Positions 44,601-56,143 of a DNA stretch of 64,000 bases are shown in pieces. Source of the DNA: Pseudoneurospora amorphoporcata. Its lineage: Eukaryota > Ascomycota > Sordariomycetes > Sordariales > Sordariaceae. The position numbers were made by a program, and so were the translations under genes. Positions within the stretch are counted from its first letter, which is position 1. Every line of letters starts with the position of its first letter. Below the pieces are notes generated by a model that was given only the letters and a program-made list of their open reading frames with translations, did not search any database and had not been told where the DNA came from. The stretch is from contig MU859069.1 of the NCBI GenBank assembly GCA_033297205.1, forward strand, positions 62,001 to 126,000, given 5' to 3'.

Positions 44601-46311
44601 GCGACTCCTACGGCTATATCGGCGACATATCGCAGCCACCTCGCTCCGGGGACTCTTTTTACGGCCGCCTCGGATCTTAAACCGTCACTGAATGACACCC
44701 ACAGCAGCCACCTTGAGAAATTCCCAATGGATGAAGGCATACGCATTTTGACCTAAGGGACGACCTGTACACATGGCATGGCCGGCAGCAACCCCAAAAT
44801 GGACCCCCTGGCGTTGGATGAGCCCTTTACCAGTTGGCGTTGAGGCCAAGGATGGAGACAACCAACCAATCAAGCCTTGAGCTCACAATCACAGAGAGGT
44901 TGCAGAGAAGGAGCCCGAGAAAAGAAAAGACGGTGCGATAACACGTTGCAACGTAATCTCCAGAGCAGAGAAAATCCCACCACGATGGATGCGCGATATT
45001 CGGGGACCTGGGCCGGAAGTCGTTCCTCCTGCGCCGCAACAGCACCGTAGAACGCCGGACGGGCTCTCGCATCATTCACTGCGTGTGACACCATACTCGC
45101 CTTCCCAGTTCAATTACGCGTGGCATTTCGTGATCCCCAAGGCCACCTCCTTTTTCCGCCCTAACTGGATGCCTATCAGAGTGCCGCTTCCGCTGCAAGA
45201 AGCACGTCTACGCCGACATCTGGCCTTTGTATTATGGCATTTGAACGCCCTTAGTCACAGCAGAATAGCAATGGTCGACACGGAGCCTGGTCGCGAGGGA
45301 GCCCAGTGAAAACCCAATCAACCCCGATGTCATCAGCCAAAAAGAACGCGGACTCGCGATTTCCTCATTTCCCGCATCAATCATGATACAACACCGCAGC
45401 CACACAAACTAGGCAGGCACGATCGCGGGCACTCCAGGCAGACTCGCCATCAAGGTGCTCTCGGACAACTATCGGCGATGGCTTCTTGAATAGGAAGGCA
45501 CAAGCAATACCGCCGGCCTGACCTTTGCTCTTGCTGCCTTCCGCTCATCTCGTTGCTGGTCACTCTTTCCGATACTACATCTTTGAGGGGTAGAGTCGGC
45601 TGGCAATGCCAATCTCGGAAGGCCCATTGCTGCTCCAATTTGTAACGTGGAAAATCTCATCTCTCTACCACCAAACCTTCACGGACCATCACGAGCACCT
45701 CAACACCCTGCACTCAAGCTTGGCTGGCTTCATTTCACGTCGGATTTTGGGCGACGAATCAACAATGTGAAGCTGCAAACCACACCGATCGCCCACTTCA
45801 GCTGCAATGCCTCAAACATCAACCTTCCACCGGCTGGCTGATTTTCCGCTCCATCGCCAACTCTCGTGAGGCTGACAGGCAGCTTCTAGACTTTTAGTCT
45901 CCCACGCTCTGGTGCTGTCACTTGAACGCCGACTGCAGCTACTGAACGCCGGACTAGCTCGGACTATTCAAGACAAGTTCCAGACCACGGCAAGCCTAGC
46001 GACTCTCATTGGCAATTGCATCGTTCACTGACACTCGCAATCGACTGAATCACAGCCGTTCTGATCAAACACCTAACCTTTCTGGACAAACAAGCGCGGG
46101 TGGCTGACGGATGAATTGCGTAGATCTGTGATCCAATCCCCAGATCCGCAGCCCACCCGTGTCCCATGATCCAGCTCCCGCCAACCGGTTCATCAAGACT
46201 GCATACACCCACCCGGTCCTGGTCTGGCCTGGACCTTACCCGCAGGTAGTCACACTTGCACAAGATGAGCAAGCCCGTGTACTTGGACGCGGAAATCATG
46301 TGCTCTTCTTG
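41692..46311. other. Gene-free stretch, left part
   Basis: The 3' untranslated region of the preceding gene, then about 4 kb in which I find no convincing gene. Frames such as 43573-44121 (+) are Arg/Thr/Ser-rich and carry no motif. A CAA-rich run lies near 43663-43680. Base composition is not obviously different from the rest of the window. Confidence 0.5.
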
Positions 46312-46607
46312 GCTTCTCTACAGTGTACAATCTAATGCTGGTTTGTTTGTTAGCTCGGTACGCCTGGTCTACTGGATGAGATCTCTCCTAAAAATTGTCA
46401 TAAACCCCTTATACACGAAAAAGAACAGCTGTATACGGTTTAATAGGGCATTAATAAAGATCTAATGGCATGTCCAACTCCCAAAACAGCATATGTAAGA
46501 TACGCCTTGCCAAACATATCAATTAGATATGAAAACGCCTGAGAAGATTGACTAGAGGTCTCAGGCTAACAAACAAACCAGTTTTGGACTGTATACGACG
46601 GCAAGGC
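46312..46607. mobile_element. Degenerate inverted repeat, possible MITE or fold-back element
   Basis: A perfect 17-bp inverted repeat (CTGGTTTGTTTGTTAGC at 46338-46354; its complement at 46565-46581) sits in two longer arms, about 46312-46373 and 46546-46607. Over the 62 ungapped columns I count about 40 identities, 16 transitions and 6 transversions. The roughly 170 bp between the arms contains no coding frame. This is what a small inverted-repeat element or inverted duplication would look like after repeat-induced point mutation. No target-site duplication was established and I recognise no named family. Confidence 0.5.
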
Positions 46608-48257
46608 AACTTGTACAGGTACGTACTGTGTATACACAAGCCCGAGTGATGCCATTGGAGCTGGAAAAGAAATTCTTCTGTTCTCAAGCCGAGACAGGAA
46701 AAACAATGGAGAGTGAGGCTCTACTACCTAGGTATCATGTTCATCTAACTGCATGACTCCCTGGCAAACTTATATCCCTCGGCTACTCCAACCTGCCGAA
46801 CTGAATGGTTCAGTGCTTGACATCCGCTGGGGTGGTGAGCGGTTGAGAGGTATTCTTGGCAAGCGACATTATCACACTTACTATTCCATTCAGAGGCATC
46901 CAATTCACTGGCTTCCCTATCTCCAATGAGATCAAGTTACCTCATTCACTCTCATATTTCCCATCTCAGCTTGTATCAACCCCTACCCTTGACTTCTACC
47001 ATCCTTTACGCTATGCTAATGCATGAGCATTAGTCACCGAGATCCTGTTTGCCCAGGAACTGGCTTGTGAGAGAGTGACACTATTGACCTGGGAGTACGC
47101 TAGCTTCTACGAGCGGAAGGTGTATCACTCTGTTCAGGGATGTATCGCCGAAGATACATAGAGACGTCATCCAGAGCTGAAGTTCTCAAGGAACTGAGTA
47201 CCAATGGCACCTCATGCAAGTGATGTAACACCTCAGCCTACGTCGATATTCGGACCGTATCATTTCAGTGGATGATTGTTTCGAAATGATCATCAGCCGA
47301 AAAGCCGCAACCGCTGCGCTGGGACAAGCAGATTAACCTATCAAGGCTCATTACCACCATGATGATAGCTTTCCGCAGTCCCGAGGACCCGAGCTAAGAG
47401 ACCGGAAATCTTGAAAGATGCAGAGGCTGGCTGAGCGAACTGAGATGCTTATCAAAATTGTGCAAGTGATCAAGATCCTTTCGTCCAGTCACTTGTCCAA
47501 TACTTGGCACCACGGGCCCAACAGCCCGGTAACCCCCTTGGTTACATCCGTCTTTTGTTCAACCACACACCTTCTCACTCAACGTGACATCCCGTTTCTG
47601 ACTCGTCTGTGCTCCTCATTGGTCGAGCACGGGTGGGGGAGGTAACTTATTAAGGGAGAATGACAAGACAAAAAAAAAGAAACGAGAGAGTCATCCTCGG
47701 CGGCACGGCACATCTTAGCAACGCGGAGATCATATACGTACCTGGCTATGTACCGCTTTTTCTCAGTCGATTAGGATACCCCTTCGCGGCGGGAATATCT
47801 GGAACAAGCAAAGCCTAACACAATCCCACCAATGCTATTACTGGAACGTTCCCAAGGAACCAGTTGATGCAAGTTGGCAAGCCTGTGATCGGTTATCACC
47901 CCCATCAAGTCCCTAATCTAGCAGATTGGTTGAAGCCCCCTGTTGGGCCCAGATGTTCATGACGCTAAAGGGTATTCCAGTTGACTGAGAAAAGCGGTAC
48001 CCGTCTAGTACCTTTGTGACCTCCCGTTCGTCTCACCAGTACCTATATACATCGTTACCTTACCTACCATTCATAACCCCTACCTGTCACTTTTCCTAGT
48101 CCCCGAAGCAATGCCAAATCCAAGGCCACGGATCAGACTATCGAAAGACTACAGTAGTGTATTGTTCGTGACTGATCATCATCCCACACACGTGCCGCCG
48201 CCGCCGTCAGTCTGTCTATCATATCCACTCAAAGGCAATTGAGACATTTATTTGACA

Positions 48258-48292
48258 ATTTTTTTTTTATTTTTTTTTTTATTTTTTTTTTT
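48258..48292 (+). repeat. T-rich tract, runs of T separated by single A
   Basis: Three runs of 9-12 T separated by single A residues, a low-complexity tract in non-coding DNA. Confidence 0.85.
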
Positions 48293-49723
48293 TGGTTATT
48301 CTTCTCAAAGACATGTGCATGGAAAGCGGAAGGATCGCCCCGCTTGCTGCCCACGCGCCTGTGCCGCCCGTTCGCTCGCGCGCTCGCTCGCCAAACCTGC
48401 ACTAACCTGCCAACTTCGAACCCGCCGACATGGTCCCGGGCTTCTGCCAAGATATATGATCGGCGAACTACAAGGTGGTGCGTGGTGTGTAGTCAGGGTT
48501 GGTGAAGAGATGTCGCCCGGTCACGGTTATAGGGAAGGCAGGACAAGGAATAAGGAGACCGGTCAGGCTGGCAAGACCGGCAAGACCGGGCAACTGTAAC
48601 CGTAACGGGGCGCCATGGACGGTAATGGTAATCATAACCGCGGACCAGAAATTTGACATTGACTGACTAGGTAGGTAGGTGTCGAGAGTGAGGCCGTGAT
48701 CGGATATATTCAGTCTGTGGTTAGTGCCATTCAGCTGAGTGAGACGTAGTCTTGGACAGCAACATAGCCGGTAGTTGGTGTAATACAGCTGGTAGTGATG
48801 TAACCGGGTATTCGGTTGCAAGCATTGGTTGAAGTGTCCGATGAAACGAGCATAACTGTCGAGTATGCTGAGCGTTAAGCTGATGGTCGGTAAGGTAAGT
48901 ATCTGCGAAGCTCCTCGACGTAAAATCTACTCCTCGGTCGGTTTGCGCATGTCGTCAAGGCGGTCCTACGGAAGTAGGGGACGTAGTTGGCCCTGGAATA
49001 CGATGTGGGAAGGACTTCACCGACTATGACTGACTATGCGAAAGTAATTTTCATGTCACACTAGTTTTTGGTCAACGTATCCCCGATAATGTCGACGTTT
49101 GTAATGGCTTGCTGACTGCATGACTGGGCTGGCTGGACGGCATTCTACAAAATATTCATCAGCACGGAGGAATTAAGTCTGAATACAAGGGGCGGACAGT
49201 CCGAGAAAATGTTCTTGACTTACTGCAATCATGTGTCAAGCTAGGCAGGTACATTGGCCGGTGTCTCCTGGTTAATACGAGAACAAATGATTATGTTGGT
49301 CTGAGATCGGAGGTTTTATGGTCCCATTGATATATGGAGAATTATGTGCCTGTCTTCATGAGGCTAGGTATTCAACTCGAAATGCGTGCAAGAAATCAGT
49401 CAACTTGGTTTCATTCGGTCAACATATCTGCTGGATAAAGTTATACATGTGACGTTACTCTCTCGTACTTCTAGAATAGCATCGAGGAACCATTGCTATC
49501 ACCCACTGATTGATAATGCATCTTTAAAAACCATTCCTCTTTTTGTTTTTAGTTCTTCAACAGGTCTTCAACCTGCCATATAGTTATCGCTGAGTATTCT
49601 CAGGTTGAAAAGCGGGCAAGGTACTCAAGTTCTTTCACAAGGAGGAGTTGATGTCCGGTGTTCATGACACGGTGATAACCTGAACTCGAGGAAACGTGGC
49701 TCGGTCAAGGATGTGGTGAGTTC

Positions 49724-49770
49724 AATATATATATATATAGAGAGAGAGAGGGGGGGGGAAGGGGGGGGGA
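49724..49770 (+). repeat. Compound microsatellite (AT)n-(AG)n-(G)n-AA-(G)n
   Basis: An AT dinucleotide run passes directly into an AG run and then two G tracts of about nine bases each, separated by AA. Confidence 0.9.
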
Positions 49771-52700
49771 TGGAAATACTGTTGGCTTTTCAGAGAGAAG
49801 GCTATGATTGTCAAAGCTACACGGCACAGGAAAAGTACCTGACACCTGTTTTGTAGTAGTATTCACATGTTTGACATTAGCTTTGGGTTCAAGGGATGAC
49901 AATCAGCCTCTGAAGTCATGTATTTTCCAAAGTGCCGACAGTGGTATGCACTTCGCCTGTGAAATATAGTCCAGAGGCTTCGCTTCTCATGTTTTGTGCC
50001 ACCTCGGTCGGTTCTGTAGCGATATCCAGTGGTGAAAATGGAAAAGCTTGTAACACGGAGGTTAAAGTATTGGTCTGAAAAGAAAAAATGAAAGGTTCAG
50101 CAGTCACTCTCTCACTGAGTTGTGACTCCTAGACTACCAACCTTGCCTTGTCGTGAGACTATAGATGGAAGTCCAGTAACAGAATAGAAAGTAGGCATAC
50201 AGGTGGCGAAGAGAGGCAGGAACCATTTACTGTCCAGTCCTTCAGGAAAACTTCCTGTACAATCCAAATCTCCGTCCATCCATTATTGCCAGTGCCATAG
50301 TCTAGAGCAGCATTCCATGGCGCGAACAAGATCCGCACCAGAATGTCCGCGGGTACAGGTAGCTCTTTCCGCCGGCAACGTTTTCCAGTGCAACGACAGG
50401 ATCTCTCTGTAGAGGTACTGGGACGGTCATGTAAGCCCCCAGTTCAGAACTTTCACATAACTCCAGTAGCAGACGTGGTTTGGCGTGGACCAGAACATGC
50501 GTGAGTGTTTTCGTAGGTCGCACGCAACTGGTCTCGGATTTGATTCTACCGTAGGTTTGGGCGGCTGCCCTGAGCCTTTTGTCTCTTGCCTTTTTCCTTC
50601 AGTCGCTCCTTCCTTCCATGTAAAGCCTCTACCGCGTAATAGATAAAACAGGAAAGCGCACTCGAGTCCGTGAAAACTTCCCTCCCGTCGGCTCCTCTTC
50701 AGATGGTTTGGAAAATACAACTCGAGTGTCAACATGTACAGTACCTGACCTTTCTGTCCTTGTGCATCCAATAATCGAGTCTTCGGATCTTAGGAACACT
50801 GCAGGACTGTAGTTTCATAGGACCTCACGAAATGGACAATATACCTTTGCTCGTAGAGCTCCGGACGTAAAGAATCACAAACAGCATACGCCTGTACATA
50901 TTGTCCACCTGGCTAGTGAAAGCTCTACATTTATCTGTTCACCATCTCAACTTGCGTGTTTCAACGCACAAGCTCTGACTTGCACACTACGGACCTGTCA
51001 GTACTATGCGGCACGAAGAGGCTTCTGTTCAATCTCGGTATTGTCAGTTTCGCGAATTTCCATGGTGGGTTGAAGCACTCTCACAAGGTTTAGTTGCAAC
51101 AGCATGAATATATTCTTATCTTCATCTGCTTTGGACCCATCACAATTGTCCTCTTTGCATTGCTCTACTTGCCGTCAAGCCAGTTGTAGCCCGTAAACAC
51201 TATGTCGACAAAGGGCAAGCCACGAGATATCTACGCGTCAGTAACTTCGCCCACCTTGCTGAGCAGCACAGCGGACACTCGCATCCCGTACTTGAGCCTT
51301 TCTCGTGAGGGTTTCAATACAGCACTATGTCAGTCGGCTAGGGCTCGTAGTACACTCCCTCGTTAGTTCACGCCTAGACGCTTCATCGCCAAATGCTCAA
51401 CGGCTTCCTTCTATTCCCTGGCCATCCTGCAACTTGTGTAAAAATCGACTGTTGGGTTACGGCACCGCGGCACCACTGCAGTTGGCCCTAGCTGACAAAC
51501 TCGATCATAACAAATCCCGGATCCTTACCGTTTCCCCCAGTCGTTGACACTGAAAGGTTCAGTGTCCGACACCGGTAGCTAGAGACTTCGGCCACACCGC
51601 CCGAATGTCTAGAGTGTTACCAAAACCAGTGAGTGACTCACGTAGTAAATGGATCCTTCAAGTTCTGGAATTTCCATGCCAGGGCAGTGTGACAATATGG
51701 TCACCACGGGTGGTGTACTCCATCAAAGTCACTAGAAGGAGCTCTCGAAACGACCTTGTCCCCTCCAGCCATCCGCCCTTCACGCCTCTGCCGCCGTTCT
51801 CGTCTCCCCAGTCACTCCCTCGCGCCTTCGTCGGTTCGTGCAATGTGTCAAACAGCGAGTATCCTTGACACTCTAGCCGACATCTTCCCCAGGCCTCGTA
51901 AGTATCGATACCTAGACACTCTCCGTCGTCGACATCAGTACCGATACTTCCCTTGCTTTGATTACTCCATCGCGGTCAGTGTCACATCCTGCCCCCCCGT
52001 CCGTCTTATTCCACTCTCTGAACACTGTATATCTCTGTATCGATACTTCTTCTTCCGCTTCCACCTCTCCAATTACTGGTACTTGACGGTTACGTTACCC
52101 TGCCTCCTCTCTTTCATCCCACCCAGCCCCATCCCGGACCAAACCTTGGAGAGGAGGGAGAGTTCCCAACAGAACGGTAGAACGTTACTCTAGCACACTG
52201 TCTTGTTCCTGTCACGCACGCGGTTGCGTACTCTAACCGAACTCTAGGTAATCGGCTTCGACTCGGATCGGAGATGGGGTGGGATGTGGATGGCCCATCC
52301 ATGTCTGTTGTTTATAACCCAGATGAGAAGCGTACCGATGTGTTTCGGGGCGGAGCTGCGAAAGACGCAGTGACCGATCATGTGGGTGTGGGCGAAGGGA
52401 CAAACGGAGGTGTCATGATGCCCAACTCGAATAATTGGATACCATGCAATGAGACAAAGTCTCCGGTGCTACCATGTATACCATTACCCGGCCGGGATCA
52501 AGGTTTCCGGAGGGCCAGCGGAGGGGTCATGGTGTAGACGTCGCATCGTCGTCGGCTTCAACGGCACATACAGACATACCGTACGCAGATGGTGAAAACC
52601 GAATGGACGGAGACATCTCCGTACGTCCTCCCATGTTCCATGCGCGATATACTGCCGTGACTGCGCAAAATATCCCCCCTTGTCCATCTCCGATCGGGTA

Positions 52701-53354
52701 CATCTTGGTTTTGCCACTCTAACTGGCCAACCGACCAACCGAAGTTCGTAAACGGATGTCAGACTAGGGTTGAGTTTACCCCAGGGAGTGAGGGCTCAGG
52801 TTTTCGGTAAACACCCCAAGGTTTTGATAGCTGAGACAAGGGGTATCTGACCGAGTCTGATAATCTGATTCGTATGATCGTCTTCGAGGTGACAACCGAG
52901 AAAGATCTTGATCGCACTGTTTTTCAAATCGTGAGCAAAAGTTCAATAATACTGTTCACGCACTTACAGACCCGACCGAATATCGGAGGTGAGAAACTTG
53001 CTTGGGTCAAAAGTTGCGCCTTTTATTAGATAAAATCCTGTGTCATGTCCGTTTCCTTCATTTCTTCATCATAACCCCCCAACACCTCGGTTGACATAAA
53101 AGGGCGCGGGGACTTGTATCTCTCTTTCTCCTCGTCTCCTTCAACATCGTTCCTCGTTCCATGCCATCCTCCACCGGAAAGGAGTGCTGGGTATACCTGG
53201 CAGTCACCGTTGCTTTATTACAAGCCAAGATATCAAATAAGCGGGAAGGGGCAAAAAAAAACACCGAGCACAGAAACTTGAAGGTATCAAGGTAATAACA
53301 AAGCAGCTTTACGCTTTCGTGGGTCTCTGAAGCCAAAACGAGGCAGGGAAATCC

Positions 53355-54335
53355 TTAGAATTGATCTGTTAAGGGGTTGACTGTCAGCGCTCGGTCGTCC
53401 GTACATATATATAGGCAAACAATCCAGCACATGCAAGTCTGCATATCACCCGAGCTAGGAAGAAGTAAAAAAAGGAGCAAACTCACCCAAAGTCATGCTC
53501 ATGCTGACATCCGTGTTCTCCACCATCTTGGTGAACTCCTCAAAACTGATCTTGCCGTCCTTATCGAGATCCGCCTCCATGATGGTCTTGTCGACGATCT
53601 GCTGCAGCTGCTGGTCCTTGAGGTTGCTGCCCACCATCATCTTCAGCACGATAAACAGCTCGCCGTTGCTGATGTAGCCGTCACGGTCAATGTCGTACAC
53701 CTTGAAGGCGAACCGCAGCTTCTGTTCCTTGTTGCCTTTGCTCGAGAAGGCGCTCAGGCCGGATACGAATTCTTGGAAGTCGACGTCGCCGCCGCCGTCT
53801 TCGTCGAAGATGGCAATCATTCTTGTGGCGAGAGGGTTCGTCGATATTTGCGGTAGGCTCAAGAACTCTTCGCGCTCAATAGTACCCGAGTTATCCTGTT
53901 GGACCAAAAACCCCGCCGGTTAGCCCAAGTACTGACAATCACATCATCTTAAGAGACCGTTCGAGTTTTGTCTTGGCTGTATAAGATGGCGGTATGATAA
54001 CGGAGGTGTAGAAACATGCCTTGTCCAACTTCATAAACCTCTTGCGCAAGCGGTCAACCTCTTCCCTGTCGACTGTACAAAAGGTTGTGTGAGTAAAGTG
54101 ACCTTGACCAATGCTAATGGAAGGAAAGTGGCATGCGATGTGCATCTCCCTCTTTCCGCGACCTCGTCGTAGCGGAGAGCAGCACAGCAATAGTGCGTCG
54201 TCACCGATGCGACCAAGTTCAGGATGTCGCGGGAAATGTATGTAGGCTTCAGACATATAAAGATGTCGCCGAGCGAAACGTACAGTTGGATCCCTGGACA
54301 ATGTTGTCCAGGACAGAGCTGGTGGTGTTGCCCAT
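53355..54335 (-). CDS. cnb-1: Calcineurin regulatory subunit B
   Basis: This is the Ca2+-sensing, myristoylated subunit of the calcineurin Ser/Thr phosphatase. Exons are 54335-54284, 54072-54020, 53895-53487 and 53365-53355, giving 174 residues, the usual length. MGNTTSSVLDN carries the N-myristoylation glycine. Four EF-hand loops are intact: DKDNSGTIEREE, DEDGGGDVDFQE, DIDRDGYISNGE and DLDKDGKISFEE. The second intron starts with GC, not GT (AAG|GCATGT), which the frame requires; the third precedes an 11-nt last exon encoding the final residues of the MTLDQF end plus the stop. The first and third introns have GTACGT and GTGAGT donors. All junctions agree with the strongly conserved protein. 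The catalytic subunit is not in this window. It is divergent from EPL1 across 1.8 kb. Confidence 0.95.
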
Positions 54336-56143
54336 GGCTGCTGCTTGTGTTGTGTATGCTGGATTCTTTCGGCTGGCGGGTATCTAGTATTATTCGATGT
54401 GAACGATGCACGGGATTGTACAAATCGAGGTGCTGATCGTCGACAATTGCTCGTTGTGTTCGGATTTCCTTCCACTGCTGGTTATCGTCCTGCTAATGAC
54501 AGCAATGTGCGCGGCGTGCCTAACAATCTGATGCGATGCGATTGTGATGTCGAAGCGGTAGATGGCGAAAGCGAATGGGTCGTATCGGTAGTCGCTCCTT
54601 TGAGCAAGTTATTCGGGCGCTGGGTATTGGGTCAACACATGGAGCAGCAAAGGAAAAGTGTGAGGGAGAACAGTGGTTGGAGGAATTAGGGGTTCGACTC
54701 CGGGTCGATAAGGGTCTGGACAAGGCAGGAATAAGGCTGAGATGAGATGCTGCAGTGGTGGTTGACAAATGGTCAAGGTCCAGGTAGCTCGGGCTGTCAC
54801 TACCTAGCTGCAGTGCGGCACTCGTTGCCTCCCCGAACGACCCATTCACTCCTCCTGGGCTGACACCAGCAGCGCAGAGCAGCCCGCACTCGCAGGCGGT
54901 TTGGCAGTTAGGTCCCTCTCAGCTTCCGGTTTCAGTTTGGCGGTCACAGACTGGAACTGGAGGCAAAAGAGAGGCGGGCCGCGGCCTTTGGTTCGGCTGG
55001 GCAGGCGGACAGTGGGGGCAGGCACGAGGGATCGATGCGGTGGATGGTGGGGTAAAAATGTGGTGCGCACGGGCCAGTTTCTCCTTCATCAGCCCATTGA
55101 TTGATTCATTTCAGTTCAACACGCTGCCCCCTTTCGACGGTCAGACTGTTCGCGTGCCTCCTCGTTGACACCAAAAAAGACATTGACCGTTTTGGGGGTT
55201 TGTTGAGGGGAATGCATCACATGTGCTGCTGCACATATGATTTGCAACTCGGAATTCACTTTCATTTGACCGCGATGCATTGATAATGGTCAACTGCCTC
55301 AAATTTTCATATGATCACAAGCTTGTTGTTGAATGTCGAATGCGATATCAATGGCATGGAACTTGAATTGATCAAAGTGGTTGTCAGGTTGAGCACGGGA
55401 CGGACTCAATTCGAGGAGCCCATGACGACCAGCGAATGCTTGCTTGCATCGTCATTCCACCAAAAGCCACTTGGTTCTGATAGTAAGAATGAAAACGAGC
55501 AAAAACATGTATCAAAATAGAATCGCTGAATTTGCGGTGCACGTCTGTAAGATTGCACGCCAATCCTTACCTTACATGACGATATTGCTCTTATCGGAGC
55601 GGGCTGGCACTGCCTTGGCCTCCAGGTTGGCAGCTTGGCTTCTCCTCGGGCGGTCGAGAGTTGGAGTCGCCGCGGGTCGGGGTTGTGAGGCGCGCCCGCG
55701 TTCAAACAATGCAGTGGCCACTGCCCGGCAGTGGTGACTGGTGCGAGTGGACGCGCAGACCATGGACGGCCCGGGCAGTGGGCACGCTCACGTTCCCTCC
55801 CTGAAAAGCCAGCAAAGCCAGCGCGACCAGCAAAACTTCGCCCAAAACCACCCCATTCAACCCCTCCCCCCGCCATTCAGGCTTCGCAAGAACAGAGCCC
55901 AGCCAATCCGCCAAGACCGTGCATTGGCCGTCGAATCCGCCGCCAAACCAGCAAAATCTGCGCCGAAACCTCGACGACACTCCATCGAGGGACCAGATTT
56001 TGCCCATCAAAATATCACCCACGACGCGAGTTTTCCATCAAAAAACTCGACGGTTCGGTTTCGCATGCAATCCCGCATGAGATAAAAAAAGTTTCGTCGG
56101 GGTTTCCCCAGGCCATTCTGCCGCAATTTCCCACACCTTCACC
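54336..56143. promoter_or_regulatory. Intergenic region between divergent calcineurin B and EPL1
   Basis: 1.8 kb without a recognisable gene, presumably holding both promoters. The EPL1-proximal part (about 55,740-56,140) is C-rich and reads as a leader. A tRNA B-box-like GGTTCGACTCC at about 54690 has no matching stems. Confidence 0.45.

Larger units (their letters stand above)
46608..53354. other. Gene-free stretch, right part
   Basis: About 6.7 kb with no recognisable protein or structural RNA. It contains T-rich runs separated by single A at 48258-48292 and a compound AT/AG/G microsatellite at 49724-49770. All open frames are short and lack motifs. A long non-coding transcript or distal regulatory DNA is possible but not shown by the sequence. 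Confidence 0.5.

Noticed and set aside
50460..50560. Sequence resembling the 3' half of a tRNA on the minus strand
   Set aside because: The T-loop consensus is broken and no acceptor or D-arm partner is found.
31854..53354. Large RIP-destroyed transposon block or subtelomere
   Set aside because: By eye the region lacks the long AT-rich, CpA-depleted stretches typical of RIP-inactivated transposons, and it sits between conserved genes. A sliding RIP index would settle it.
54680..54705. Perfect tRNA B-box-like word GGTTCGACTCC
   Set aside because: The flanks cannot form the T-arm or acceptor stem, and no A box lies at the right distance.
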